NCBI GenBank assembly: GCA_022969215.1
Contig: JALJPA010000022.1
Location: forward strand, 1-34,122
Direction: 5' to 3'
Length of the DNA: 34,122 nucleotides
Source: Colwellia sp.
GTDB taxonomy: Bacteria > Pseudomonadota > Gammaproteobacteria > Enterobacterales > Alteromonadaceae
Shown here: piece after piece, positions 8,059-15,844 of the stretch
How positions within the stretch are numbered: position 1 is the stretch's first letter
How the letters are laid out: each line of letters starts with the position of its first letter
Translations under genes and position numbers: made by a program
Notes under the pieces: model-generated
What the model was told of the DNA's origin: nothing
Database searches by the model: none
The model's input: only the letters and a program-made list of their open reading frames with translations

Positions 8059-9525
8059 ATGATGGAAAATCAAGACAATAGTTCAACACTACCGGTATTA
8101 CTGCTCGTTGATGATGATGACAATATATTGCAAGCATTAAAAAGAGCCTTACATAATACTCAGGCTACTATCATTGACTTTAATTCGCCACTTGCAGCAC
8201 TAGAATATTGCCAAACAAATCAGCCTGATGTGGTTATTTCAGATCAGCACATGCCCGATATGAATGGCTGCGAATTATTAGAGAAAATAAGAAATCGTTG
8301 GCCTAATTCTCAGCGTATTATTTTATCGGCCTATCAAGATTTTGACCTTGTTTCCGCCGCATTTAGCTCAGGCGTCGTCGAAAAATACATTTGTAAACCT
8401 TGGGTAAATAAAGAGCTGAAATTTGTAGTCGATAAGGCGCTAAGTAGAAAGGTCAATGTCACTGTTATTCCTAGTGATGAAGACAACATACCACTGACAG
8501 GGTTAATTAACTTTCACGGTATGGTGGCTGAAGATGAAACCATGCATGAACTGTTTGACAGTATTAGGCACGCTTCAAGCACTAATGCGCCCATTTTTAT
8601 TACCGGGGAAACAGGTACGGGGAAGGAGTTGGTAGCCAAAGCTTGTCACCTTGAAAGTTACCATAAAGACCAACCTTTTATTGCGGTAAATTGCGCTAAT
8701 TTCAGTGAAAACTTAATTGAGTCGCAACTCTTTGGGCATACTAAAGGGGCCTTTACTGGTGCAATATCAAATCAAGAAGGCTTATTCTCAGCAGCGAAAC
8801 AAGGCAGTTTATTTTTAGACGAGATAACCACTTTATCTAAACCCTTACAAGCAAAGTTATTGCGCGTAGTGCAAGAACGAGAATTCTCGCCATTAGGCAC
8901 CAATGAAGTACTAAAGTTTCATGCGCAAATTATTTCAGCTTCATCTAATTCTATTAGCAATGCTGTAAGAGAAGGTGACTTTAGAGAGGATTTATATTAC
9001 CGACTTAATGTTATTACCATGGCTTTACCGCCATTAAGGGAGCGAGGAGGAGATCTTGTGCATCTGGCTAGTTTCTTTCTGAAAAAATATAACAAAATCG
9101 AGAAAAAACATTTTAAAAAGTTCTCTCGTAACGCCATTCAAATCATATGCGCTTATGACTGGCCCGGTAATATTCGTCAATTAGAAAATGTAATTCATGG
9201 CATGGTTATTTTAAATAGTGGCGAGCAAATAACCTCCGAAATAATCATAAAGTCATTGTCTACTACGGTAAAGAATTATATGGCTGTGCAACCTATACCA
9301 ACTCAGTCGGCTCAGTTAGCTCAACCAGCGATGGGAAGTAATGATTCCTATCAAAACACCACTAACGGTTATGTAAAAAACAACTTGGCGATTCAACCAC
9401 TTTGGCAAGTAGAAAAAGATGCTATTGAAGCGGCCTTATTACATTGTCAGGGTAATATCCCTAAAGCTGCGGCGATGCTAGAAGTAAGCCCTTCAACTAT
9501 ATATAGGAAAAAACTCGGCTGGTAA
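8059..9525 (+). CDS. NtrC-family sigma-54-dependent response regulator, SypG-like
   Basis: The product (488 residues from the chosen ATG) is an enhancer-binding activator of RNA polymerase-sigma-54. The REC domain has the acidic VDDDD cluster, phosphoacceptor Asp62 in VVISDQHMPDMNG and a CKPW lysine. The AAA+ domain (about 165-390) shows Walker A GETGTGKE, the sigma-54-contact loop GAFTGA, Walker B GSLFLDE and the arginine-finger region YYRLNV. A C-terminal Fis-type helix-turn-helix (GNIPKAAAMLEVSPSTIYRK) binds DNA. An in-frame TTG at 8056 and a second ATG at 8062 are alternative starts; the Shine-Dalgarno is weak. Its position beside a syp-like polysaccharide locus with several sigma-54-type promoters makes it the likely master activator. 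No cognate kinase is nearby. Confidence 0.92.
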   Translation: MMENQDNSSTLPVLLLVDDDDNILQALKRALHNTQATIIDFNSPLAALEYCQTNQPDVVISDQHMPDMNGCELLEKIRNRWPNSQRIILSAYQDFDLVSAAFSSGVVEKYICKPWVNKELKFVVDKALSRKVNVTVIPSDEDNIPLTGLINFHGMVAEDETMHELFDSIRHASSTNAPIFITGETGTGKELVAKACHLESYHKDQPFIAVNCANFSENLIESQLFGHTKGAFTGAISNQEGLFSAAKQGSLFLDEITTLSKPLQAKLLRVVQEREFSPLGTNEVLKFHAQIISASSNSISNAVREGDFREDLYYRLNVITMALPPLRERGGDLVHLASFFLKKYNKIEKKHFKKFSRNAIQIICAYDWPGNIRQLENVIHGMVILNSGEQITSEIIIKSLSTTVKNYMAVQPIPTQSAQLAQPAMGSNDSYQNTTNGYVKNNLAIQPLWQVEKDAIEAALLHCQGNIPKAAAMLEVSPSTIYRKKLGW

Positions 9526-9662
9526 ATAATGATGGCAAAGCTAATAGTTAAGGCTAAAGACGACTAGTTTTAAGTGCTAAAACCAAAAAAAATATGAGCA
9601 GTTGATGCTCTATTTCTATTTATAACAAATTAAACTCAATGTATTCCTGATATCAAAAGTGC

Positions 9663-9677
9663 TTTGCAGTTTGCAAC
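9663..9677 (+). promoter_or_regulatory. Putative enhancer site A (TTTGCA-N3-TGCAAC)
   Basis: TTTGCAGTTTGCAAC lies 60 bases upstream of the sigma-54-type promoter at 9737. It has the same form as the sites before 19032, 24346 and 30641, consistent with a binding site for the adjacent sigma-54 regulator. It sits in the otherwise gene-free 9526-9844 interval, where no other structure was seen. Confidence 0.5.
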
Positions 9678-9736
9678 GGCAATTATCCACAAAAAACCAA
9701 CAAAACCTAACCTACTGAAAAATAATATAAAAAAAA

Positions 9737-9752
9737 CGGAACACTCCTTGCA
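9737..9752 (+). promoter_or_regulatory. Sigma-54-type promoter A before the LruC-domain gene
   Basis: CGGAACACTCCTTGCA has GG at 9738-9739 and GC at 9750-9751, exactly ten bases apart, with an intact TTGCA -12 element. Transcription would start near 9763, leaving a leader of about 80 bases before the ATG at 9845. Confidence 0.6.
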
Positions 9753-9844
9753 ACGCATGTTACTAATCACGGTATTAATAAATACGGCCTTAATAATCAA
9801 AGTAACAACAACCGTAGTATTAGAAACGTTGCAGGGAGTTTTTT

Positions 9845-11944
9845 ATGATGTATGCAAAAAATATTCAGTGTGCTTTTTTCGCTTTCTCTTATTGTTGCTT
9901 AATGCTTTTTAACGGCTATGTCACTGCTGCTCCCTTCGAAAGTTGTCCTTCTAAAGCGTTTCTAATGCAACAACAAGTCGCACAGCTTTATGGGGTAAAC
10001 CTAGTGACAGGGGATTACTCGCTATTATCTGCTGATTTAGGCACTAATGACAAAATAAACGCCATTGGTTTTAATTTTCATGATAATTACATTTATGGTT
10101 GGGGTTATGAATGGGGCACCTTAGTTCGCATTGGCGATGATTACCAAGCTACGCCTATTACCTTAGGAAACAATCCAGGAGTAAATTTTTTTGTTGGTGA
10201 TGTCGCACTCAATGACAACAACTATTATTTTTATAAAAAAGGCTCAGCTTATGGTCTCTATAAGCTTTCTTTAGACGAACAATCAGTCGACTTTCTGCAA
10301 GTTAGTAAAGTTATTGATGGGCAATCCTTGTCGTTAAGCATTTATGATTTTGCTTTTCATCCCGTCAATAACTTTCTTTACACCGTTGATAAAAATGGCC
10401 TATTACACCAAATCGATGTAAATAGCGGCGTAGCAAATACGCTGGGTAATGTCGGTGAACAAGGCACATTTGGCGCTATTTATTTTGATGTTGATGGCAA
10501 CTTATATATCAGTCGAAATAGTGACGGCTATGTATTTATTATTGACGTGACTGACGCAAGCCCGACCGCTACCTTATTCGCTTATGGCCCTAGTGCCTCA
10601 CAAAATGACGGCGCCCGCTGTGCTATTGCGCCGATTGTTGACGAGTCTATTGCCGCAACTGTCGATTATGGTGATGCCCCTGATAGTTATGGCACAACCT
10701 TGTTTAGTAACGGCGCTAGACATAGTGTTAGTGATAATTACTTAGGTAATAGTGTAACTACTGAGCACAATGCCAATGTCTATCCCAAAACAGATGTGGA
10801 TGACGGCATCGTTTTCTTAACCCCCTTATTAGCCGGCAGCGATAGCTTAATCCAAGTACAAGCAACAGGGGCTGGCTTTCTTAACATTTGGGGTGATTGG
10901 AATCGAGATGGCCAATTTTCAGCCGATGAAAAACTAATCTCTGACAAATATTTAGAAAACACCACTGACGTTTTTTTGGTCAATACACCGCTAACTGCCT
11001 TAAATGGTTTTACCTGGCTCAGGGCAAGGTTTACCACAATGGCTGATGTTGCTGTCAGTGGCGGCGTATCTGACGGTGAAGTGGAAGACTACCGCGTTAT
11101 CGTGACGAATTCAGGCAATAGCCAAATTCAAGATACCCCGTATTACCTTGCTTTTGAGGATAGTTGGCCTGAGGAAGGTGATTACGATATGAATGACGTG
11201 GTTATTTTACAGAATTCATCATTATTGTTAACCGATACCGGCCAAGTAAAACAAATAGAATTTCAAGGTGAAGTAAAAGCGTTAGGTGCTTCTTATCATA
11301 ATGGTTTTGCCATTCAATTAGATAATATATTACCTAGTAATGTAGACACTAGCTTAGTGCGCTTTGAAATTAACGGTGTTTTGCAAGAGGTCAGTCCCAT
11401 AGAAGAAGGTACACAATATTTAGTCATTAATATTACTGATGATTTACGCAGTCACATTCAATTAACCCAGAGCTGTTTATATTATCGAACCGAGAGTAAT
11501 TGCAGTAACTCATCTTTGATGACCTTTAGCGTAACAATCCCGTTTGTTGCCCCTATTGCTCTTGAAGAATTTCCTGAAGCTCCCTATAACCCCTTTATAT
11601 TTGCTAAAGACGGGACTTATCATGGCGACCTTTTCTTTCACCCTGGTAGAGGGCTAGAAGTTCACCTAAAAAATAAACTACCAACATCTAAAGCTGACCT
11701 ATCGTTGTTTGGCATGGCCGCAGACAGAACTCAACTTGATGGAGAAAATAAATATCAAACCAGCAACGGTTTACCTTGGGCACTGGCAATCAATCCCGGC
11801 TCACAAGAAGAGTGGAAGCATCCAAGTGAAATGGTTGACATTTTACAAGCATATCCCGACTTTCAAGTCTTCGTAGAAAGTAATGGTAATAATTCCAGCG
11901 ACTGGTTTTCACAAAGTAATGCGGTAAATTCTAAATTGTATTAA
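9845..11944 (+). CDS. Secreted LruC/GEVED-domain protein, candidate matrix protein
   Basis: The 699-residue product has an N-terminal signal peptide ending near VTAA (about residue 29). A beta-propeller-like region follows (about 45-270, DUF6923 style, repeated 'FHPVNNFLYTVDKNG' type strands). Then comes a YGDAPDSYGT/GARH lead-in and a GEVED domain (about 345-415), which includes an EF-hand-like loop DWNRDGQFSADE and the signature DGEVEDY. An LruC domain (about 433-690, starting YYLAFEDSWPEEGDYDMNDV) completes it. There is no PEP-CTERM, LPXTG or autotransporter end. The start has AGGGAG eight bases upstream; a second ATG follows directly. It is the first gene behind promoter A, so coexpression with the polysaccharide is inferred. 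The biochemical role of LruC domains is not established. Confidence 0.8.
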   Translation: MMYAKNIQCAFFAFSYCCLMLFNGYVTAAPFESCPSKAFLMQQQVAQLYGVNLVTGDYSLLSADLGTNDKINAIGFNFHDNYIYGWGYEWGTLVRIGDDYQATPITLGNNPGVNFFVGDVALNDNNYYFYKKGSAYGLYKLSLDEQSVDFLQVSKVIDGQSLSLSIYDFAFHPVNNFLYTVDKNGLLHQIDVNSGVANTLGNVGEQGTFGAIYFDVDGNLYISRNSDGYVFIIDVTDASPTATLFAYGPSASQNDGARCAIAPIVDESIAATVDYGDAPDSYGTTLFSNGARHSVSDNYLGNSVTTEHNANVYPKTDVDDGIVFLTPLLAGSDSLIQVQATGAGFLNIWGDWNRDGQFSADEKLISDKYLENTTDVFLVNTPLTALNGFTWLRARFTTMADVAVSGGVSDGEVEDYRVIVTNSGNSQIQDTPYYLAFEDSWPEEGDYDMNDVVILQNSSLLLTDTGQVKQIEFQGEVKALGASYHNGFAIQLDNILPSNVDTSLVRFEINGVLQEVSPIEEGTQYLVINITDDLRSHIQLTQSCLYYRTESNCSNSSLMTFSVTIPFVAPIALEEFPEAPYNPFIFAKDGTYHGDLFFHPGRGLEVHLKNKLPTSKADLSLFGMAADRTQLDGENKYQTSNGLPWALAINPGSQEEWKHPSEMVDILQAYPDFQVFVESNGNNSSDWFSQSNAVNSKLY

Positions 11945-12016
11945 CCAAGTTGTATTAATCAAGCAAAGCCAAACAAAACGACACTAAACACAGATAAACA
12001 ATAAGGAATTTAAATT

Positions 12017-12472
12017 ATGAAAACTTACTTAATTACAATGTTGCTGTTAACACAGACACTGCTTGGATGTGGCGGCGAAGAAGAAAGTGAAGGAAAGGTT
12101 GAGGTAGCACAGGAAACACCGCCACCAGTCAACACTGTAACCACCAGTGAGCTAGTTAGCACGCCAGAATTTAACTTTATTTCTGGTATTAAGTTAACAG
12201 TAACCTTGCCTGCTTCCCCGACAGCAACTATCGATTACTTCATTAATATTTGCACAGACTTTATCAATGAAGATAATGTTATAAGCATCAATTACCAAAG
12301 TTGTAAATTAAGAACAGCCATCACGGCACAAACGCAAGAATTTACTTTATCCTTGAGCGTAGCGGAGCTACAGTTAGTAGCCCAGATTTGGCCAATAGAA
12401 AGTAACGCCCAAGCAATAAATGCTTACTGGGATATTGCTGAATCAGGCCGTAACTGGAAAATAGCTTTTTGA
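12017..12472 (+). CDS. Small lipoprotein of unknown function
   Basis: The 151-residue product carries a lipoprotein signal with lipobox LLGC (Cys18), followed by an acidic GGEEESEGK linker and a predicted beta-rich domain with several cysteines (NICTDF, QSCKL). I do not recognise a family. AAGGAA precedes the ATG. It lies 72 bases after the LruC gene and ends before a strong terminator, so the two probably form a two-gene transcript. It could anchor or assist the LruC protein at the envelope. Confidence 0.65.
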   Translation: MKTYLITMLLLTQTLLGCGGEEESEGKVEVAQETPPPVNTVTTSELVSTPEFNFISGIKLTVTLPASPTATIDYFINICTDFINEDNVISINYQSCKLRTAITAQTQEFTLSLSVAELQLVAQIWPIESNAQAINAYWDIAESGRNWKIAF

Positions 12473-12535
12473 TAAATAGTCTATTTACCATTGAGTTATG
12501 CCTTTAGCCGCGTGGGCACCTTCCAGGTAGCAAGC

Positions 12536-12588
12536 CAATGAATACTGAGTTAATACCTTCTTGACAGTATTTTCATTGTTTTTTTTTT
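12536..12588 (+). terminator. Intrinsic terminator closing the LruC/lipoprotein unit
   Basis: CAATGAATACTG (12536-12547) pairs with CAGTATTTTCATTG (12565-12578), a 12-bp stem with a two-base bulge and 17-base loop. Ten T follow immediately (12579-12588). This separates the LruC unit from the chain-length/glycosyltransferase unit. Confidence 0.8.
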
Positions 12589-12641
12589 AAATACCCCCCT
12601 CAGTTAGCCTCTCTATTTATCTACTCGAGCAACTTAACCTC

Positions 12642-12656
12642 ATTGCATTTTGAAAA
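12642..12656 (+). promoter_or_regulatory. Putative enhancer site B (degenerate, ATTGCA-N3-TGAAAA)
   Basis: ATTGCATTTTGAAAA matches the TTYGCA-N3-TGCAWY form except at a few positions (TGA in place of TGC). It is 83 bases upstream of the sigma-54-type element at 12740. It is the weakest member of the series. Apart from this and promoter B, the 12589-12814 interval shows nothing else. Confidence 0.3.
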
Positions 12657-12727
12657 GCGTAACGCGAAAGCAATTCACAAAGCGCTAAAGCAAAGCAACT
12701 TAAACACTAAAATAGACCTATTAACAA

Positions 12728-12742
12728 CCACTTACAAAGTGG
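12728..12742. repeat. Inverted repeat CCACTT-ACA-AAGTGG overlapping promoter B
   Basis: A perfect 6-bp inverted repeat with a 3-base centre ends on the GG of the sigma-54-type -24 element (12741-12742). A protein bound here would block the promoter, so a repressor operator is possible; chance is not excluded. Confidence 0.4.
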
Positions 12743-12755
12743 CTCGTAACTTGAA
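12740..12755 (+). promoter_or_regulatory. Sigma-54-type promoter B before the lipoprotein/Wzz unit
   Basis: TGGCTCGTAACTTGAA shares TGGCTCG with the near-consensus promoter at 19032 and has TTG at the right distance. The -12 element ends GA rather than GC, which would weaken it. Start near 12765, leader about 50 bases before the ATG at 12815. Confidence 0.45.
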
Positions 12756-12814
12756 TATATTAAGATAAGTAAGATGCGCGTTAAGAACTGTATTAATAGT
12801 TAAGGAGGTAGCAG

Positions 12815-13273
12815 ATGAAAATCATGCCATTAAACTGCATTTTTGTTATGACATTGTTTACTTGTACTGGTTGTATTTCGACCTCGATAAGTGATTCATT
12901 GGCATTAATCGAACAAGAAGATAGTCGCGCCAACAATAAAACCGTTAATAAAGAAGTCTTGACTCGTATCCAAGCGTTACGCTTTTCACAAAAGCTAGCC
13001 GAACAGCAGCACACTTTTAGTTATGATTTACATAATACTGAATTAAATTACGCGGATAAAATAAAAATCACCCGCCTAATAGTAAATAACAAACAAAGCG
13101 TTACCATTAACATTGCTCCAGCTAAGGGCACAAATATTCTCCATCAATTAGCTATTTCCATGGAGAGGGCCGAAGTACTGCGCCTATATATTGGTCATTT
13201 TAATAACAAGGTGACCATTAAGTTTGCGCCTAAGTTGACAAACGACACTATTAACTTAGTTATTGGAGTCTAA
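12815..13273 (+). CDS. Small lipoprotein at the head of the polysaccharide assembly unit
   Basis: The 152-residue product has a lipoprotein signal with lipobox CTGC (Cys20). The remainder is soluble, with a charged helical part (about 45-70) and a C-terminal half (LAISMERAEVLRLYIGH, VTIKFAPKLTNDTINLVIG). The latter faintly recalls an OmpA-C or CpaD-type fold, though no diagnostic peptidoglycan-binding motif is present. A perfect AAGGAGGT Shine-Dalgarno precedes the ATG, predicting high translation. Its stop is one base before the Wzz-type start, so the two genes are translationally linked. I cannot name a function; an accessory envelope role in export or chain-length control is inferred only from position. 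Confidence 0.7.
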   Translation: MKIMPLNCIFVMTLFTCTGCISTSISDSLALIEQEDSRANNKTVNKEVLTRIQALRFSQKLAEQQHTFSYDLHNTELNYADKIKITRLIVNNKQSVTINIAPAKGTNILHQLAISMERAEVLRLYIGHFNNKVTIKFAPKLTNDTINLVIGV

Positions 13274-13274
13274 T

Positions 13275-14753
13275 ATGACGACATCAGTCATTATAAATAT
13301 TCACCTTATTTTATCGGCGATATGGCGTCATCGGTATTTAATCTTCTTACCAGCAATTGCCTTACCCTTTATCGCGATAATTGCTTGTTTAATTGCCCCT
13401 AGAACGTGGCAAGCACACACAACCATACTGGTACAAGAAAGTGCCAAAATGAACCCTTTTCTTGAAGACTTATCAATATCCACTGATTTAGAAAATAGAA
13501 TGACCACTTTAGATACCTTACTGCATAGTCGACATATGTTAATTAATGTCGGCAAAGATTTAGCGCTAATAGATGAACAGTCAACAGACTTACAAAAGGA
13601 GCAGTTAGTTAAAGAGTTATCCGCTGCACTTAAAGTACAGTTAATCGGTAAAGATTTAGTAAAGCTTGTTTACCAAACTGACTCACCCGACAATATCGTT
13701 GCTGTCTTACAGGTAGTTAGAGCAAGGTTTTTAGAAAAACTGTTAGCGCCTGAGTTATCCGCAATAGATGCGTCGGAATCATTTCTCAGCAGTCAATTGT
13801 CCTTAAAAACGGCCGACTTACAAGAATCGGAGTTTAGGTTAGCCAATTTCAAGCAATACAATGCTGAGCACTTACCCAGACTTTATAGTGCAAATAGCAA
13901 TAGGTTCAGTCAATTAAGCATGTTACTCGAACAGAAAAAGATTGAATTATCAGGTGCTATTGCCGCTAAAAGAACCATTCGTACTCGGCTTGCCCAAGTA
14001 GACCCTGTGATGAGTGAAATTGAACAAAGCATAGTAACAACAAAAAGTGAGCTAGCTATTTTACGCTCACGCTACACCGGACGACACAGCAAAGTACAAA
14101 CAGCAATGAGGAAATTATCACAGCTTGAAGATGAACGAGTAAACCAAAGCAAAGCATCATACAAGATAACCGAAGTAGACTTAAATCGTTTATGGGAAAT
14201 TGCCAGTCGCATGCAAGATGGTGAAGTGGATAACAATCAAAACTTATTATTAGTCTCACAATTACAAGAATTACAATTCGCCGACAGTCACGTAGAAAAA
14301 ATCAAAGAAGAGATTAACTCTATAGCAAAGCAAACCAAAAACCTAAAGACCTCACTTGCCGGCACGGGTGAAATGGAAAGACAACTGTTATCCCTTGAAA
14401 GAGACCTTAAGGTTAAACGAGACTTATATAGTGATTTACTATATCGCTATGAAAAAGCAAAAATAACGGGCGCCCTTGGCAAGTTTGAACAACCAGAAAG
14501 AATCAAAATAATCGACGAGCCATACCAGCCAAGTTCGCCGACTAACTTTCCGCTTTCTATATTTTTATTAGCCGGGATTATTGGCGGCATATGTTTAGGT
14601 GGCGGTTTAGCGCTATTCGCTGAGTTAGCTGACACATCTATCCGTGCAAGATATCAACTAGAATTAATTACCTCGGCCCCAGTAATAACCCGGCTGCCAC
14701 GAATCGGAGTAAAACCTTTTGCAAGTATGAAAGGTTTAGGAGAAAACTTATGA
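13275..14753 (+). CDS. Polysaccharide chain-length determinant (Wzz/GumC type), SypO-like
   Basis: The 492-residue inner-membrane polysaccharide co-polymerase is expected to set chain length and link polymerase to the export pore. TM1 is at about 20-42. A long periplasmic coiled-coil region follows (about 90-415), and TM2 is at about 430-452 (ending LALFAELADTSIRARYQLE). Only a short cytoplasmic tail is present, with no fused kinase; the ATPase partner is probably the separate gene at 22419. The ATG at 13275 is preferred over an in-frame TTG at 13263 because GGAG sits seven bases before it. The gene overlaps the next one by ATGA. Confidence 0.88.
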   Translation: MTTSVIINIHLILSAIWRHRYLIFLPAIALPFIAIIACLIAPRTWQAHTTILVQESAKMNPFLEDLSISTDLENRMTTLDTLLHSRHMLINVGKDLALIDEQSTDLQKEQLVKELSAALKVQLIGKDLVKLVYQTDSPDNIVAVLQVVRARFLEKLLAPELSAIDASESFLSSQLSLKTADLQESEFRLANFKQYNAEHLPRLYSANSNRFSQLSMLLEQKKIELSGAIAAKRTIRTRLAQVDPVMSEIEQSIVTTKSELAILRSRYTGRHSKVQTAMRKLSQLEDERVNQSKASYKITEVDLNRLWEIASRMQDGEVDNNQNLLLVSQLQELQFADSHVEKIKEEINSIAKQTKNLKTSLAGTGEMERQLLSLERDLKVKRDLYSDLLYRYEKAKITGALGKFEQPERIKIIDEPYQPSSPTNFPLSIFLLAGIIGGICLGGGLALFAELADTSIRARYQLELITSAPVITRLPRIGVKPFASMKGLGENL

Positions 14754-15844
14754 AACCCGTCATAGTTCATGTTGTACAACACTTAAAACCCGGTGGTATA
14801 GAAAGTTTTGCGCTAGAGTTTCAAAGAGCTGCACAGCCATTTTTTGATGTACACATTATTTCTTTAGAAAAACAAAACGTTAAATGTTATTGGAATAATA
14901 TTGATGGCTTTAAAGAATTTATCCATATGTTAAATAAAAAACCCGGTTGGCAAGCCAATATTTTTACCCAATTAAAGCAATTCTTCGAAAAAGTTAAACC
15001 TATCTATGTACACACTCACCATATAGGGCCATTAATCTATGGTGGCGTTGCAGCAAGACAGGCAAAGGTTGCTCATATTATACACACTGAGCATGATGCT
15101 TGGCATTTAGCTGATTTTAAACCGAGATTACTACAGAGACTTATTATTAGTTTGGTTCGTCCTATCTATGTCGCTGACGCTAACTTTGTCGCCGAGCAAG
15201 TTAACCGGTTAATGCCATCCTTAAACCCTGTAGTCATACCTAATGGTATAGATACTAATAAATTTAAGCCTTCAACAGTGAGTAAACAGCAACTATTACA
15301 ACAAGCGGGCCTGCCTACAGAGCTAAAGTTTATTGGTTGTGCCGCTAGATTAGAGTCAGTAAAAGCGCATGATGTATTAATCAAAGCAGTGCATAATCTT
15401 CCTAAGAATATTGGTTTATTACTCGCCGGAACCGGCAGTTTAAGAGAAAAATTACAGCAATTGGTCATTGAGTTAAAATTAGAAAAAAGAGTGTTCTTTT
15501 TAGGTCACGTTGATGACATGACCACATTTTACCCGTTAATTGATGTTTTTTGTCTTTCCTCAAATAACGAAGGGCTGCCCTTGTCTCCTATGGAAGCCCA
15601 AGCCTGTGGCGTACCTGCGGTATTAACTGACGTGGGCGGCTGTAGAGAAGCTGTCTGTAGTGAGACCGGTATGGTTGTTCAAGCTAATAACCCGACATTG
15701 CTATCACAAGCGCTCCTTCGCTCACTCACACAAAAACGTAAACATTCACCACGAATATTCATTGAGAAACAGCGATCACTCGACCAGATGATCAAACAAT
15801 ATGTTTCATTAACCCAAGCTGATTTAAGGAGAAAGCTATGTTAG
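14750..15844 (+). CDS. GT4-family glycosyltransferase, SypP-like
   Basis: The 364-residue GT-B retaining glycosyltransferase is predicted to add a sugar to the lipid-linked repeat unit at the cytoplasmic membrane face. The N-terminal acceptor-side signature PGGIESFALEF and HTHHIG are present. The C-terminal donor domain has NGID, GCAARLESVKAHD and the E-x7-E motif in EGLPLSPMEAQACG. Donor and acceptor cannot be deduced. Start ATG overlaps the upstream stop by four bases; the downstream gene starts seven bases before this one ends, so O-P-Q are translationally coupled. Confidence 0.9.
   Translation: MKPVIVHVVQHLKPGGIESFALEFQRAAQPFFDVHIISLEKQNVKCYWNNIDGFKEFIHMLNKKPGWQANIFTQLKQFFEKVKPIYVHTHHIGPLIYGGVAARQAKVAHIIHTEHDAWHLADFKPRLLQRLIISLVRPIYVADANFVAEQVNRLMPSLNPVVIPNGIDTNKFKPSTVSKQQLLQQAGLPTELKFIGCAARLESVKAHDVLIKAVHNLPKNIGLLLAGTGSLREKLQQLVIELKLEKRVFFLGHVDDMTTFYPLIDVFCLSSNNEGLPLSPMEAQACGVPAVLTDVGGCREAVCSETGMVVQANNPTLLSQALLRSLTQKRKHSPRIFIEKQRSLDQMIKQYVSLTQADLRRKLC

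Noticed and set aside
9664-9912. 82-codon plus-strand ORF before the LruC gene
   Set aside because: It starts with TTG without a Shine-Dalgarno, runs through the sigma-54-type promoter and overlaps the well-supported LruC start in another frame.
10780-11037. Antisense ORF within the LruC gene (and similar antisense ORFs in glnS, SLBB and GT genes)
   Set aside because: They are shadows of strongly supported genes with no ribosome sites or recognisable domains.
9845-11944. Exosortase/PEP-CTERM substrate
   Set aside because: The C terminus lacks the PEP motif, hydrophobic helix and basic tail, and no exosortase or PrsK/PrsT gene is in the window; the LruC and GEVED domains explain it better.
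12510-12540. c-di-GMP riboswitch-like fragment (CCAGGTAGC)
   Set aside because: The conserved 5' half of the aptamer is missing and the stretch lies in the 3' region of the lipoprotein unit just before its terminator.
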